The position numbers and the translations under genes are program-made. A DNA stretch of 48,426 nucleotides from contig JANWZB010000008.1 of the NCBI GenBank assembly GCA_025055035.1, positions 1 to 48,426 of the forward strand. Direction: 5' to 3'. This document shows positions 17,001 through 24,520 of the stretch, piece by piece. The first letter of the stretch is position 1; each line of letters opens with the position of its first letter. Under the pieces are notes generated by a model. The model was not told the origin of the DNA. It made no database searches and saw nothing but the letters and a program-made list of their open reading frames with translations. This stretch comes from Candidatus Kapaibacterium sp. Its GTDB lineage: Bacteria > Bacteroidota > Ignavibacteria > Kapaibacteriales > UBA4661.

Positions 17001-18396
17001 AGATTCTAGAGGAAAGTTCGGCGCAATAAAAATTCCTTCGATGAAAGTTGATACGTCAAAAGCGACAGAGCCAATAGAAGAATGTAAGAGGGTCTTGCAG
17101 TTCATCGTTGATCATATTATACAATTGTCTAGCGTAGATGCTGTCAATTTGCTAGAAGCTTCCACGATTCCCGGAATAGAGACTTTGCTACGAGAGAAGG
17201 AAAGAATTGAGCTGACTATTGGTTTTGAAAATAACACCGATGATCGGGTTAAAAAAATAGCTGAATGGTTGAATGCAGTGTGTAGGTTGAAAGAATTTGA
17301 TGCAAAAAAAGTAAAAGAGGCTGTTAGCTATTGTAACACGTTTGAAGATTTCAAAAGTCGCATAAGTCAATATTTTACGCGTGTAGAAGATGGTATTCAA
17401 AAGTTTGAGCAAGCTATGCGAGAACGAGATAGAACTATAAAAAAGCGAGTAGGGACATCAGAATATGAGCTTCAACAACTGTTTTATGGATATAGAACGA
17501 AATTGGATACAGAAAAAGCTCTGTATCGACTTGCGGCGATTGGAGTTATTGATGACTACACAGTTGATTTTAATTCCAAAACATATACAGTTTCTGCTTG
17601 CAGGAAAACCGAGCAGCAATATTTTAAAAATTTAGAAAATTACATCCGTAAGTATTATTCTGAAGTAAGAACCAAGCAAGAGATACAGAAAGCTAAGAAA
17701 TTTGAAGGGGCTACTACAATTCAAAAGTGTGTGTTTTTTCTTACTGATTTTATATATCGGGAGGTAGAAAAAAAACGGTTCGAAGCTATCTCTGTTATGA
17801 AAGAAGCATGCCTGATTGGAAAAGAAAGTGGAGGCAAAGAATTAAAAAACTTTATTGACCTGTATTTTAATTCAAAGTATGCTAGAAAAGGCTATGAAGT
17901 CGACGGACAAAATAAATCACTAACAGACAGGACTGAAGAGGGAAGAAAGCAAGATATAGAGTGGGTCTGGGAGTTTATTAAAGTAATCGACGAAGATAAG
18001 TCAGGTAGTCATATTGACAATCTTAAGCATCTACGAGGTGCATGTGCTAGACTGTTAACGCCGCAACCTGATAATGCGGTGTTCCATTTACTCAAGGCGT
18101 TTTCTATATTTATCTTAGAACCAGATAATGCAAGACTAATGGAAGAAGCATCCAATAGCTTTGTAAAAGGATTCGTTGAATTTCAGAAGGAAAAGGAATG
18201 GTCTTTTAGTGAGGTGCTAGAACAAGCAGTGAAATTCAGAGATTACGTTCTTCTGTTTTCGACTCACAAAGGAATACAAGAAAGAATGCAAAATCAAATT
18301 GACTTCTTGGCTATTAGAGTCCACTCTACATGGCTTGAATCGTTTAACAAAAAATTTCTACATCAATATGAACCAAGAAGTTCACATGTATCTTGA
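14008..18396 (+). CDS. DUF559/Vsr-like nuclease fused to RecQ-like helicase
   Basis: The 1462-residue protein has three parts. Residues about 180-300 resemble the DUF559/RAP/Vsr endonuclease-like fold: RVDFAVEF (Asp223), VIVEIDGPQHW (Glu241, Asp243, His247), then RDAATAEHGWETVRIK. Residues about 520-905 are a RecQ-like superfamily 2 helicase, with FREGQIEILNKAL, Walker A PTGAGKS (Lys554), DEAH (653-656), GLTATAS (about 692), AFGMGIDKPNV (about 869) and QEAGRAGRD (896-904). The C-terminal 550 residues include a winged-helix-like stretch near 1150-1200 and are otherwise unrecognised. Composition is AT-rich with many AGA Arg codons, unlike its CGC/CGT-using neighbours, so transfer is likely. The start is uncertain: AGGAG at 14019-14023 fits the ATG at 14032, while starts at 14134 or 14140 would remove a hydrophobic N-terminus. 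A role in defence against foreign DNA is inference. Confidence 0.85.
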   Translation: MMTVGESRMRLGYVFLTSLSLAIKSAPYTFLAILVLSTLNVFMTMQLQAGYILEFLEEKLLKDNNPFEVLSLLEYLCYFEIDGLDEQSISNKPYLAVLSNLISRGLPTRPSLFIEKAFLSALHIGEIWFNSLGSIETIVNESLSSLSQYLFRALHIIDPALDLKVQSDMCLYSNLELASEYEKEFVLLHVPKILGKEWLQVLEPQRMITSIVHSGRFIEQRVDFAVEFPYPIFDKKGVIVEIDGPQHWDANHSEYLRQRGLDGSRDAATAEHGWETVRIKTKNFDQIESQIAVLKNFAKQPYFKNLKLNYQEPLYSSAYGMNALELVLSPFAIARIQKALIHLLLQDTLDINTQVWKIAVIERDVPCAVLAIADLRDHLRHILNLEGKVFIPEIELSVFRRTEFQEAALNKLDLSGYFRAVQYYEIDGCPQNDQIDNIYDVVLDVAVLCRAGLFRDNTNIVPHAKSLCTIRSAHHRRSTRRFLTSDVITYKNFIAYNSHNPEQTTFDVQPIQTLRYFLQNIFRKNTFREGQIEILNKALQGESVIGLLPTGAGKSLTYQLAAMLQPGVCLVIDPIKSLMKDQVDGLKKNKIDACNVINSSLTREQRQREMYRFREGEILFTFISPERLQLKEFRNVLKEMQKKQVYFSYCVIDEAHCVSEWGHDFRTSYLSLGKNAIRFCKTKNKEAIPLFGLTATASFDVLSDIQRELSANDERYKLREDAVIRLDILDRKELSFEIVYVDANLKSDDSEKEIKRKLGVEKQKKIIELLRTFKFDAENQFSGIIFCPHRSWYFGVTSRYKQKQISEQNGQDGVYDAIINANIPQIRAGTFMGVDSDDFDTAKIAEADSVQAQDDFVNNKLNLLVSTKAFGMGIDKPNVRFTIHVNYPNSIESFVQEAGRAGRDRNPAACFILFNDRQVYKDDKIIEVDRDNLLYFHHAAFKGVEKEKTILLELLTEIYQPNQLHGLNQKVCEEFQRKISVKPWQSTRGGMYLFVDAEDSRGKFGAIKIPSMKVDTSKATEPIEECKRVLQFIVDHIIQLSSVDAVNLLEASTIPGIETLLREKERIELTIGFENNTDDRVKKIAEWLNAVCRLKEFDAKKVKEAVSYCNTFEDFKSRISQYFTRVEDGIQKFEQAMRERDRTIKKRVGTSEYELQQLFYGYRTKLDTEKALYRLAAIGVIDDYTVDFNSKTYTVSACRKTEQQYFKNLENYIRKYYSEVRTKQEIQKAKKFEGATTIQKCVFFLTDFIYREVEKKRFEAISVMKEACLIGKESGGKELKNFIDLYFNSKYARKGYEVDGQNKSLTDRTEEGRKQDIEWVWEFIKVIDEDKSGSHIDNLKHLRGACARLLTPQPDNAVFHLLKAFSIFILEPDNARLMEEASNSFVKGFVEFQKEKEWSFSEVLEQAVKFRDYVLLFSTHKGIQERMQNQIDFLAIRVHSTWLESFNKKFLHQYEPRSSHVS

Positions 18397-19045
18397 AAAA
18401 CTCAAGGTTGAGCTAGGTAGGCTCGAACCTGCTGTTAAACACTTGCAGCGAGCAGATGAGAATGTGAGTGCACTGGTTGCATCTTTCACAAATATTCATA
18501 ATGAGTTTGCCAAACATTTGGAGAGCGTTGAGAGATCTCTTGTTAAGGCGAATGAGCAACATCAAATACAGATTAGCACAGAAATTCAGAGTTCAACGAG
18601 AAAAATTACTGAAGCAGTAGACCAGTTCTCAAAATTAGCTTCAGAATTTGAGAATCAGATGAAAACTTTTCTTTTAGGATACGGGGGGTTAGTGCGCGAA
18701 ACAAAAAGACTTATCGACAAAATGAGTGAGGTTGACTTTATTTCAAGGTTTGATAATCTAGATGCGAAAATTGGTGTAATAAATTATGGGTTTCAGGGCA
18801 CGCAATCAAGAATCAACAACTTAGAGAAAAGTGTGAACACTATTCTTGATGCTAAGTCTAAAGAACTAGCTTCGAAGGTCGAAGCAATTGAGAGTGTACT
18901 AACACAGAAATTCCAGGCTTCAGAAAATAATATAGTGCGTCAGTTTGCAGGGATTGCTAGTGAGAATAAAACCACAAGAATCTTGCTTCTCATCACAATT
19001 GGGCTTAGTATAGTGGCATTGTCAGTACAGTTTGTCAAACTATGA
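18368..19045 (+). CDS. Coiled-coil protein with C-terminal membrane anchor
   Basis: The 225-residue protein is mostly predicted helix with heptad-like spacing of hydrophobics (LEKLKVELGRLEPAVKHLQR, and repeated VEAIESVLTQKF-type stretches). It ends in one hydrophobic segment, ILLLITIGLSIVALSVQFV, close to the C-terminus, so it looks tail-anchored with the coiled coil in the cytoplasm. I recognise no family. Its ATG at 18368 overlaps the helicase gene by 29 bases; another ATG at 18386 would overlap by 11. The overlap and shared AT-rich composition mark the two as one functional unit. It might tether or sense for the helicase-nuclease, but that is inference. Confidence 0.8.
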   Translation: MNQEVHMYLEKLKVELGRLEPAVKHLQRADENVSALVASFTNIHNEFAKHLESVERSLVKANEQHQIQISTEIQSSTRKITEAVDQFSKLASEFENQMKTFLLGYGGLVRETKRLIDKMSEVDFISRFDNLDAKIGVINYGFQGTQSRINNLEKSVNTILDAKSKELASKVEAIESVLTQKFQASENNIVRQFAGIASENKTTRILLLITIGLSIVALSVQFVKL

Positions 19046-19175
19046 ATTGAACAAAGATCTCTCGCTTGTGTGATATGGTAGAAAGAGTTCAAGTAGAGAT
19101 TGTAGCAGCAGAGTTTGTATAGACGCTGTAGTAATAATGTTTGGCTTGTAGAGGAGATGCTCAGTCAAGTGGATG

Positions 19176-20108
19176 TTACTTTAAGGACAATGAGTCATGT
19201 GTCAGTATAGAGTTAGAACGTACAGTTGCCTTAATATTCGAAGGTGCAGGATACATAAGGAAGTAGTCTTGTCGGGCATATGCTGCTGTAGTACTCATGC
19301 TTGCCGAACGCTGCTGTGGCATGACTAATGAGTCTCGGCTACCAACACTGTAGCCACCGGGGCGAAGCTGATACGCGCGCGGAATGTAGAGAGAAAAATT
19401 TTGATAAGCTATGCGTTCTCCGTTGTACAGCAAGTAAAGACGCTCTGTCATTAGCTTCTCCAAAGCCTTTGTCCGCGAGCCAAGGGGATAAGCATGTGTT
19501 GTGTCGAATAACAGAGTATCACTAAATGCGAGAATGCGAGCAGGATTACCCTCATGCACAATCACAGGGTCGCCCTCGCGGACGCGGTTGTATAGGTCAA
19601 GAATTGCTTCACGCCCCACGCGAATGCAACCATGCGACGACGGGCGCACACCTAAATGCCGATAGTAGGAGTGTATCTCCAAACCGTGAAATCCTACATT
19701 GTAGTTAAACCCTACCCACCAGAGCATAACTGTATTGCCGAACTGTCGAGAAATAGCTTTTGGGGTCTTGGTTTGAATAGAGAAGATGCCCGTCGGTGTT
19801 GGAATTCCACCATCAGGAGTAATGTGCCCGCTGGAAATCGGTATTGCGAGGGTATCACCATTGCGATAGCGCAAAACGGCTCGTTGTTTTGATAAATCAA
19901 CTTCGACAAATCGTTCGCCCAAGACGTAAACAGTATCAAGGATGCGAGCAAATTCTAAGTGATTCGCAAGGTGTAGAAGTTGATGTGCTGTGCGTACCGA
20001 GTCGAAGTGCAGGAATGGTGAAGAATCCGCGTGAATACTGCGCTGCGAGAAAACAAATAATAGCCCTACTGCACAACAAGCAATGCCGAGATGAACAAGG
20101 GTTTGCAT
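19176..20108 (-). CDS. L,D-transpeptidase (YkuD domain)
   Basis: The 310-residue exported protein has a YkuD catalytic domain. The diagnostic stretch HSYYRHLGV...SSHGCIRV places the catalytic Cys at residue 161. Upstream, ISSGHITPDGGIPTPTGIFS is also typical. These enzymes make 3-3 peptidoglycan cross-links or attach proteins to the wall, using the periplasmic stem peptides. The frame opens with a TTG at 20216, but the ATG at 20108 puts a signal segment (HLGIACCAVGLLFVFSQ) right at the N-terminus. The C-terminal 100 residues after the catalytic core are unassigned. It converges on the accessory block; the 130 bases between hold no clear terminator. Confidence 0.9.
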   Translation of the reverse strand: MQTLVHLGIACCAVGLLFVFSQRSIHADSSPFLHFDSVRTAHQLLHLANHLEFARILDTVYVLGERFVEVDLSKQRAVLRYRNGDTLAIPISSGHITPDGGIPTPTGIFSIQTKTPKAISRQFGNTVMLWWVGFNYNVGFHGLEIHSYYRHLGVRPSSHGCIRVGREAILDLYNRVREGDPVIVHEGNPARILAFSDTLLFDTTHAYPLGSRTKALEKLMTERLYLLYNGERIAYQNFSLYIPRAYQLRPGGYSVGSRDSLVMPQQRSASMSTTAAYARQDYFLMYPAPSNIKATVRSNSILTHDSLSLK

Positions 20109-20253
20109 ACAGCATGATACAAGAGTTGGATGAAAAAGTGCGATAAATCTAGTAAATTTTCGCGGCTTTGAGAAATGTTGCCTACCGTGCAAGGCGCTTG
20201 ACAATACATCGAGCAATGCAGCACTCTTTATCCACCCGGAATACTTGAATGCT

Positions 20254-20874
20254 ATGATATCCCTTGTGATTGCATCACATAACCCTCACAAAATACAAGA
20301 ACTTCAAACAGTACTGGAAGCCCAACATATCGCATGTGTTGTGCCGCCGAACACTGTACGAGAGTTTCCAAAGCACATACCCGAGACAGGTGCAACACTC
20401 GAAGAAAATGCTTATATCAAGGCTGTGGCGGTGTTTCATGCAACTGGGCAAGCGTGTATTGCCGATGACACAGGCTTAGAAGTTGATGTTCTAGGTGGTG
20501 CTCCAGGTGTATATACTGCACGCTATGCTGGCGAAAGTGCATCGTATGCTGAAAATCGTGCAAAGCTTCTCAAAGCGCTTGAAGGCGTAGCACCGGAGCA
20601 ACGTACAGCCCGATTTCGTACAGTGATTTGCTATCATGATGCTCTTCGTATAAGCTTTGCTGAAGGGGTGTGTGAAGGACGTATCGCTCAGGAGGAACGC
20701 GGGGAAGAAGGATTTGGCTACGATGCAGTATTTATACCCTCAGGTTACAATACGACATTTGCTGAGATGAGACCAGAAGCAAAACATGCAGTGAGCCATC
20801 GTGGGAAAGCACTACGTAAGTTGGCAGCAATGCTGCAGGCATATCAGTCTGGCGAGAATGATACACAGGTGTGA
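20254..20874 (+). CDS. rdgB: XTP/dITP diphosphatase (RdgB/HAM1 family)
   Basis: The 206-residue enzyme hydrolyses non-canonical purine nucleoside triphosphates (XTP, dITP, ITP) to monophosphates, cleansing the nucleotide pool. The N-terminal IASHNPHKIQEL, the metal and substrate motif ACIADDTGLEVDVLGGAPGV, TARYAG, GFGYDAVFIP and the C-terminal AVSHRGKALRKL are all family signatures. It is cytoplasmic. A TTG at 20245 is in frame, but the ATG at 20254 gives the usual start just before the first beta strand. It is divergent from the L,D-transpeptidase, with 145 bases between that hold no obvious motif. Confidence 0.96.
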   Translation: MISLVIASHNPHKIQELQTVLEAQHIACVVPPNTVREFPKHIPETGATLEENAYIKAVAVFHATGQACIADDTGLEVDVLGGAPGVYTARYAGESASYAENRAKLLKALEGVAPEQRTARFRTVICYHDALRISFAEGVCEGRIAQEERGEEGFGYDAVFIPSGYNTTFAEMRPEAKHAVSHRGKALRKLAAMLQAYQSGENDTQV

Positions 20875-21004
20875 GTATGGTAGGGAAGGGGTACGTAGTG
20901 CATGCCACAAGAAAAATGTTTGCTGTCATGATGCCTTTATGTAGATTGCTACGAAATGACGGTAGCATGCTACCCTCAATGTTCCACACAGTTCTATATG
21001 CTTT

Positions 21005-21535
21005 ATGAATACTCGCATAGTCGGTGTTGTAGTGCTTGCGTTTGTGCTATGCCTTGGCGTGAATGCATGCAAAAAAGACGATCCTCGGTGGTCTAATATT
21101 GATGCGAAAAGTAAAGAAGCGATTGAAGCCAAGAAACAAGCACAAGAGTCTGGTGCGCTACCTACACCTCAGGAAGGTGGTATATTCAATGCATTCTTCC
21201 CAAAGAATGAACCGGGTTTTGAACTGGTTGCAAGCCAAGAAAAAACAGGCTTTGCCGAATACAAACTCAAAAAGAATGGCACAGACCTTGCGATGATTGC
21301 CATTTCTGACATTGCTAATAACCCTCAGGCAGCAGAGAAATTTGCATCTGCTACCAAAACTATTGCAGGATTTCCAGTAGTAGAGCAGGGAAATACAGCA
21401 ACAGCACTGCTTGTTGGTGGGCGTTTTCAAGTCAAAGTGCTATCCCGTTCACTCTCATTTACAAAAGCCGACCGCGAAGCGTGGTTGCAGAAGGTAAACT
21501 TGGCAGGCTTGGCAGCATTATCGACTAGAAAGTAA
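21005..21535 (+). CDS. Putative lipoprotein, unknown function
   Basis: The 176-residue protein begins with a signal peptide (MNTRIVGVVVLAFVLCLG) and a lipobox-like VNAC at 19-22, so it is probably lipid-anchored. A charged linker (KSKEAIEAKKQAQESG) leads to a soluble region of about 110 residues with alternating hydrophobics. Parts such as GFAEYKLKKNGTDLAMIAIS and ATALLVGGRFQVKVLSRSL suggest a beta-rich domain. I recognise no family. The C-terminal part reads like a DUF-type domain for measuring change after modification, but this is not proven. It lies 130 bases after rdgB and 62 bases before the unknown gene at 21598, possibly as one unit. Confidence 0.75.
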   Translation: MNTRIVGVVVLAFVLCLGVNACKKDDPRWSNIDAKSKEAIEAKKQAQESGALPTPQEGGIFNAFFPKNEPGFELVASQEKTGFAEYKLKKNGTDLAMIAISDIANNPQAAEKFASATKTIAGFPVVEQGNTATALLVGGRFQVKVLSRSLSFTKADREAWLQKVNLAGLAALSTRK

Positions 21536-21597
21536 AGAAGAGCATCTGTACGATATGTACAAATCCACTGTACCTTTCACCCATAACTATCAATTCT

Positions 21598-22485
21598 ATG
21601 AGCAAGCCAATCTACGACCTTATCAATGAACTTCCGCAGAGCGGTCCGACAGTTCTTGCATTACAAGCACTAGATTACATCGTTCCGGGCGAATGGCAGA
21701 ATATCACGGGATTTGAGAATATGATTGTTGCAGTAACAGGAGAAATCGATCATGGCATGATTCAGCAGATTGGCGAACGCGCGATTACGTTGTATAATGA
21801 CCCTGCTGAAGGCTATCAGCGGGCTGTGTGGCTATATCAAACAGCCAATAGTATTGGTGGAAAGCTTGGAGCTGCAGCACTAGCAAATAAGCTTGGCGAG
21901 AGTATTTCATTCTTAAGTTTTCTTGAGCATCTGACTCCAAAAGCTGATAAACTGCAAGCAATTGATTTTGTTATCAAAGTTGCTGCGGAAATTATTGCCT
22001 ACGCAAAAATCAATGGCATTCCGGGTGATGGTGTCGCAGAATTTATGGGTGCTGTAGGAGATTATGGCAAGGAATCGCTCATGCGCCTTGCTGCACTTGT
22101 CTGTTTTGATGGTATAGTTCCTCTCGGACCTGACTTCCTACGGAAGATTGAAGAGTATATCGCTAGTCTAGTGCCGAACGACTTAGAAAGTAATCCTGCA
22201 TTTAGCGTTGTTTCTTCAATGATTCCGGGTGGTAGTATTGCTGGACAGTTAGGATTTGTGCAGCAAGGATTCCAGAGCATAAAAGGATGGATAGGAAACT
22301 TTGTATCGTCGAGAGGCATCACGCGCGAAGGAGTTGTTGGGAGCTTGAAGCAATATATCGATATATCGGACGATAAGCTCGACTACGTTGCTGCGTTTCT
22401 CGATGCAACAACGAACTACTTCGAGCACACGGGTATCCAGACTATAGGGCGGCGCTTGATTGAACGTGCTATAGCGGAGATTTAA
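21598..22485 (+). CDS. Conserved-looking soluble helical protein, unknown function
   Basis: The 295-residue protein has no signal peptide or clear membrane helix. It is rich in Ala, Gly and Ile and appears mostly helical. Visible stretches include ALQALDYIVPGEWQNITGFE, MVVAVT-like IVAVTGEIDHGMIQQIGERA and GIPGDGVAEFMGAVGDYGKE. A Gly-rich segment at about 205-225 (SMIPGGSIAGQLGFVQQGFQ) interrupts the helices. I do not recognise a family. An ATG at 21598 is the natural start, and a clear bidirectional terminator follows the stop. The lipoprotein gene upstream lies 62 bases away on the same strand. Confidence 0.75.
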   Translation: MSKPIYDLINELPQSGPTVLALQALDYIVPGEWQNITGFENMIVAVTGEIDHGMIQQIGERAITLYNDPAEGYQRAVWLYQTANSIGGKLGAAALANKLGESISFLSFLEHLTPKADKLQAIDFVIKVAAEIIAYAKINGIPGDGVAEFMGAVGDYGKESLMRLAALVCFDGIVPLGPDFLRKIEEYIASLVPNDLESNPAFSVVSSMIPGGSIAGQLGFVQQGFQSIKGWIGNFVSSRGITREGVVGSLKQYIDISDDKLDYVAAFLDATTNYFEHTGIQTIGRRLIERAIAEI

Positions 22486-22512
22486 TGAGTACAAAGTGCA
22501 TATATTATAGCG

Positions 22513-22549
22513 AAAGCCCACGGTGTGTAGGTTAGCAGTCGTGGGCTTT
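22513..22549. terminator. Bidirectional intrinsic terminator
   Basis: AAAGCCCACG (22513-22522) pairs perfectly with CGTGGGCTTT (22540-22549) across a 17-base loop, with T-rich sequence at the 3' side and A-rich sequence at the 5' side. It sits between the converging genes ending at 22485 (+) and 22585 (-) and can serve both. Confidence 0.8.
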
Positions 22550-22584
22550 TGTGTGCGTTCACCGACACCGGTACTTCAGCGCTG

Positions 22585-23046
22585 TTATTGTTTTCTGTCT
22601 TGCATCCGCTCGTTGTGTCGCTCTCCAATTCTTCTGCGTATAAGGTCAAATTTCGTTTGCTGCTCTGGAGTGAGAATGTCTCTGATTTCCTTGTCCGTAG
22701 CTTCGATATTTGCTCGTATCGCTTCTCTTATAGCGTTGTGCTGTCCTTTGAGTTCCTTACGAATCTTCTGGTGTGCCTCGATGCTGCGTGTAATAATTGG
22801 TTGAATGCTGCGTACCTGCTCGTCGTTCAGACGCAATACTTTTTGTAAGCGATTGATGCGGCGTTCGGCAAGGTCTTGTGCAGAAGGGCGTTGAGTTGTG
22901 CTGTGTGCAGGCTGTGCGTACATGGTAGCAGTGAGGACTGCCAAGCTCACAAGAAAGAGAACAGTGAGTGCAAGTACATAGTGTAGTGCGAGGTCGCGCT
23001 GTGTGGAGCGCCTCGTGACGATTGATGCAAAGATACCTGTATCCAT
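22585..23046 (-). CDS. Spy/CpxP-like periplasmic protein (LTxxQ type)
   Basis: The 153-residue protein has an N-terminal signal or anchor helix (HYVLALTVLFLVSLAVLTATMY) followed by a basic and acidic helical region. The segment ending RDILTPEQQTKFDLIRRRIG carries the LTPEQ motif typical of the Spy/CpxP/heavy-metal sensor family, and an earlier RLNDEQVRSIQPIITR is a second such repeat. Relatives are periplasmic helical chaperones or metal-stress sensors. The frame extends to an ATG at 23079; 23046 is chosen because it leaves the shorter lead before the hydrophobic helix, but the longer form is possible. A shared terminator follows its stop. Confidence 0.75.
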   Translation of the reverse strand: MDTGIFASIVTRRSTQRDLALHYVLALTVLFLVSLAVLTATMYAQPAHSTTQRPSAQDLAERRINRLQKVLRLNDEQVRSIQPIITRSIEAHQKIRKELKGQHNAIREAIRANIEATDKEIRDILTPEQQTKFDLIRRRIGERHNERMQDRKQ

Positions 23047-23235
23047 ATGGCTTTTGAAGATAGTGAAACAACACGACATCTACAGCGTGTATCGTTGTGC
23101 AAGGATGCGGGTGCATACTTGCTGCCTACTGTTAATGACTATGAGTGTACAGATTGCCAGCTGGTTTAAGAAAGCAGTGTTAATGATTGTTAAGAGAATA
23201 GCAGTTTCTGAGGTACGACTGTCGATGCGAAGTTT

Positions 23236-23277
23236 TCCTCTGCGAGAGGATAATTCCGTACGAGACGGGAATTTTTT
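23236..23277 (+). promoter_or_regulatory. Two consecutive hairpins and T-run upstream of fbaB
   Basis: TCCTC (23236-23240) pairs with GAGGA (23246-23250). Immediately after, AATTCCGT (23252-23259) pairs with ACGGGAATT (23265-23273) with one bulged G, and a T-run extends to 23277. This has the shape of an intrinsic terminator or attenuator on the plus strand, although no plus-strand gene lies just upstream. TATTTTTG at 23280-23287 directly after it matches a -7 box. The function is not established. Confidence 0.3.
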
Positions 23278-23345
23278 CGTATTTTTGCGGAGTTTCTGAA
23301 TCCAACAACTGTTTTTCCTAGTATGCACTGCAAAGGAGTGGAGCT

Positions 23346-24416
23346 ATGGCATTGATTGACCAGATTCAGCAGCATCTCGGCGACAACGCTGAGTACTATC
23401 TTAACCATGTATGCACGACGATACCTAAGGACCAACTGCATCTGCCACATAGAGACATGGTCGATAGAGTTTTTGCTAGTTCAGACCGCAACAATCGTGT
23501 GCTGCGAAACCTACAATGGATATTGAACACTGGTCGCCTTGCGGGCACAGGCTACACCTCAATTTTGCCTGTTGACCAAGGCATTGAGCATTCAGCTGGA
23601 GCAAGCTTTGCGAAAAACCCTGCATACTTCGACCCTGAAAATATCGTTAAACTTGCTCTCGAAGGGGGATGCAATGCTGTTGCTTCAACGTTTGGGGTTT
23701 TGGGGCTTGTTGCTCGCAAATACGCACATAAGATTCCGTTTATTGTGAAAATCAATCATAACGAGCTTCTCACCTATCCGAACAAATTTGACCAAATTCT
23801 TTTCGGTACAGTGAAGCAGTGCTACGATATGGGCGCTGCAGCTGTTGGGGCAACAATTTATTTTGGTTCACCGGAAAGTAGCCGCCAAATTATCGAGGTC
23901 TCTGAGGCATTTGCTGCTGCGCATGAATTTGGTATGGCAACAATTTTATGGTGCTACCTGCGGAATAGTGCATTCAAGGCTGACAAAGACTATCATGTAT
24001 CGGCTGACCTTACGGGGCAGGCAAATCATCTTGGAGTAACGATTCAAGCTGATATTGTGAAGCAAAAACTTCCAGAAAATAACGGAGGATACAAAGCACT
24101 GAACATCGGAAGTTCAAGTTACGGCAAGATAGATGAGCGCATGTACACGCAGCTTACCAGCGACCACCCAATAGACCTTTGTCGTTATCAGGTTGCAAAC
24201 TGCTATATGGGGCGTGTAGGGCTCATCAATAGTGGTGGTGCTTCTGGAAGCAATGATTTTGCCGAAGCAACAATGACCGCAGTAGTCAATAAGCGCGCTG
24301 GTGGCATGGGCTTGATTTCAGGGCGAAAAGCGTTCCAGCGCCCAATGGCAGAGGGAGTGAAACTGCTGAATGCTATCCAAGATGTTTATCTGTGTGATGA
24401 TGTAACGATCGCATAA
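23346..24416 (+). CDS. fbaB: Class I fructose-bisphosphate aldolase (FbaB/DhnA family)
   Basis: The 356-residue enzyme cleaves or forms fructose 1,6-bisphosphate from glyceraldehyde 3-phosphate and dihydroxyacetone phosphate in glycolysis and gluconeogenesis. It belongs to the Schiff-base DhnA/FbaB type: [20 protein letters not shown] near residue 70, [25 protein letters not shown] and the C-terminal [15 protein letters not shown] phosphate-binding region are characteristic. AAGGAG at 23333-23338 lies seven bases before the ATG, one of the few clear ribosome-binding sites here. It is likely expressed from its own promoter. It neighbours glycogen synthase on the same strand, 104 bases downstream. 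Confidence 0.94.
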   Translation: MALIDQIQQHLGDNAEYYLNHVCTTIPKDQLHLPHRDMVDRVFASSDRNNRVLRNLQWILNTGRLAGTGYTSILPVDQGIEHSAGASFAKNPAYFDPENIVKLALEGGCNAVASTFGVLGLVARKYAHKIPFIVKINHNELLTYPNKFDQILFGTVKQCYDMGAAAVGATIYFGSPESSRQIIEVSEAFAAAHEFGMATILWCYLRNSAFKADKDYHVSADLTGQANHLGVTIQADIVKQKLPENNGGYKALNIGSSSYGKIDERMYTQLTSDHPIDLCRYQVANCYMGRVGLINSGGASGSNDFAEATMTAVVNKRAGGMGLISGRKAFQRPMAEGVKLLNAIQDVYLCDDVTIA

Positions 24417-24520
24417 CTACAATTCCCGATGCGCAGTGCAGTTGTCGAAAACGGCTTCTGCACTGCGCTCTATTGCCAAGAACCTATACAACACTCTCTG
24501 TGTACTTTTTCGCTGCTATT

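Noticed and set aside
14019-19170. AGTCAAG at 14024-14030 and 19163-19169 as flanking direct repeats of the accessory block
   Set aside because: Seven bases with differing surroundings are expected by chance, and no integrase or tRNA is nearby.
22523-22848. Plus-strand open frames over the Spy-like gene
   Set aside because: They lie antisense to the better-supported minus-strand gene and begin within the terminator loop; composition is Cys- and Ser-rich as expected for antisense.
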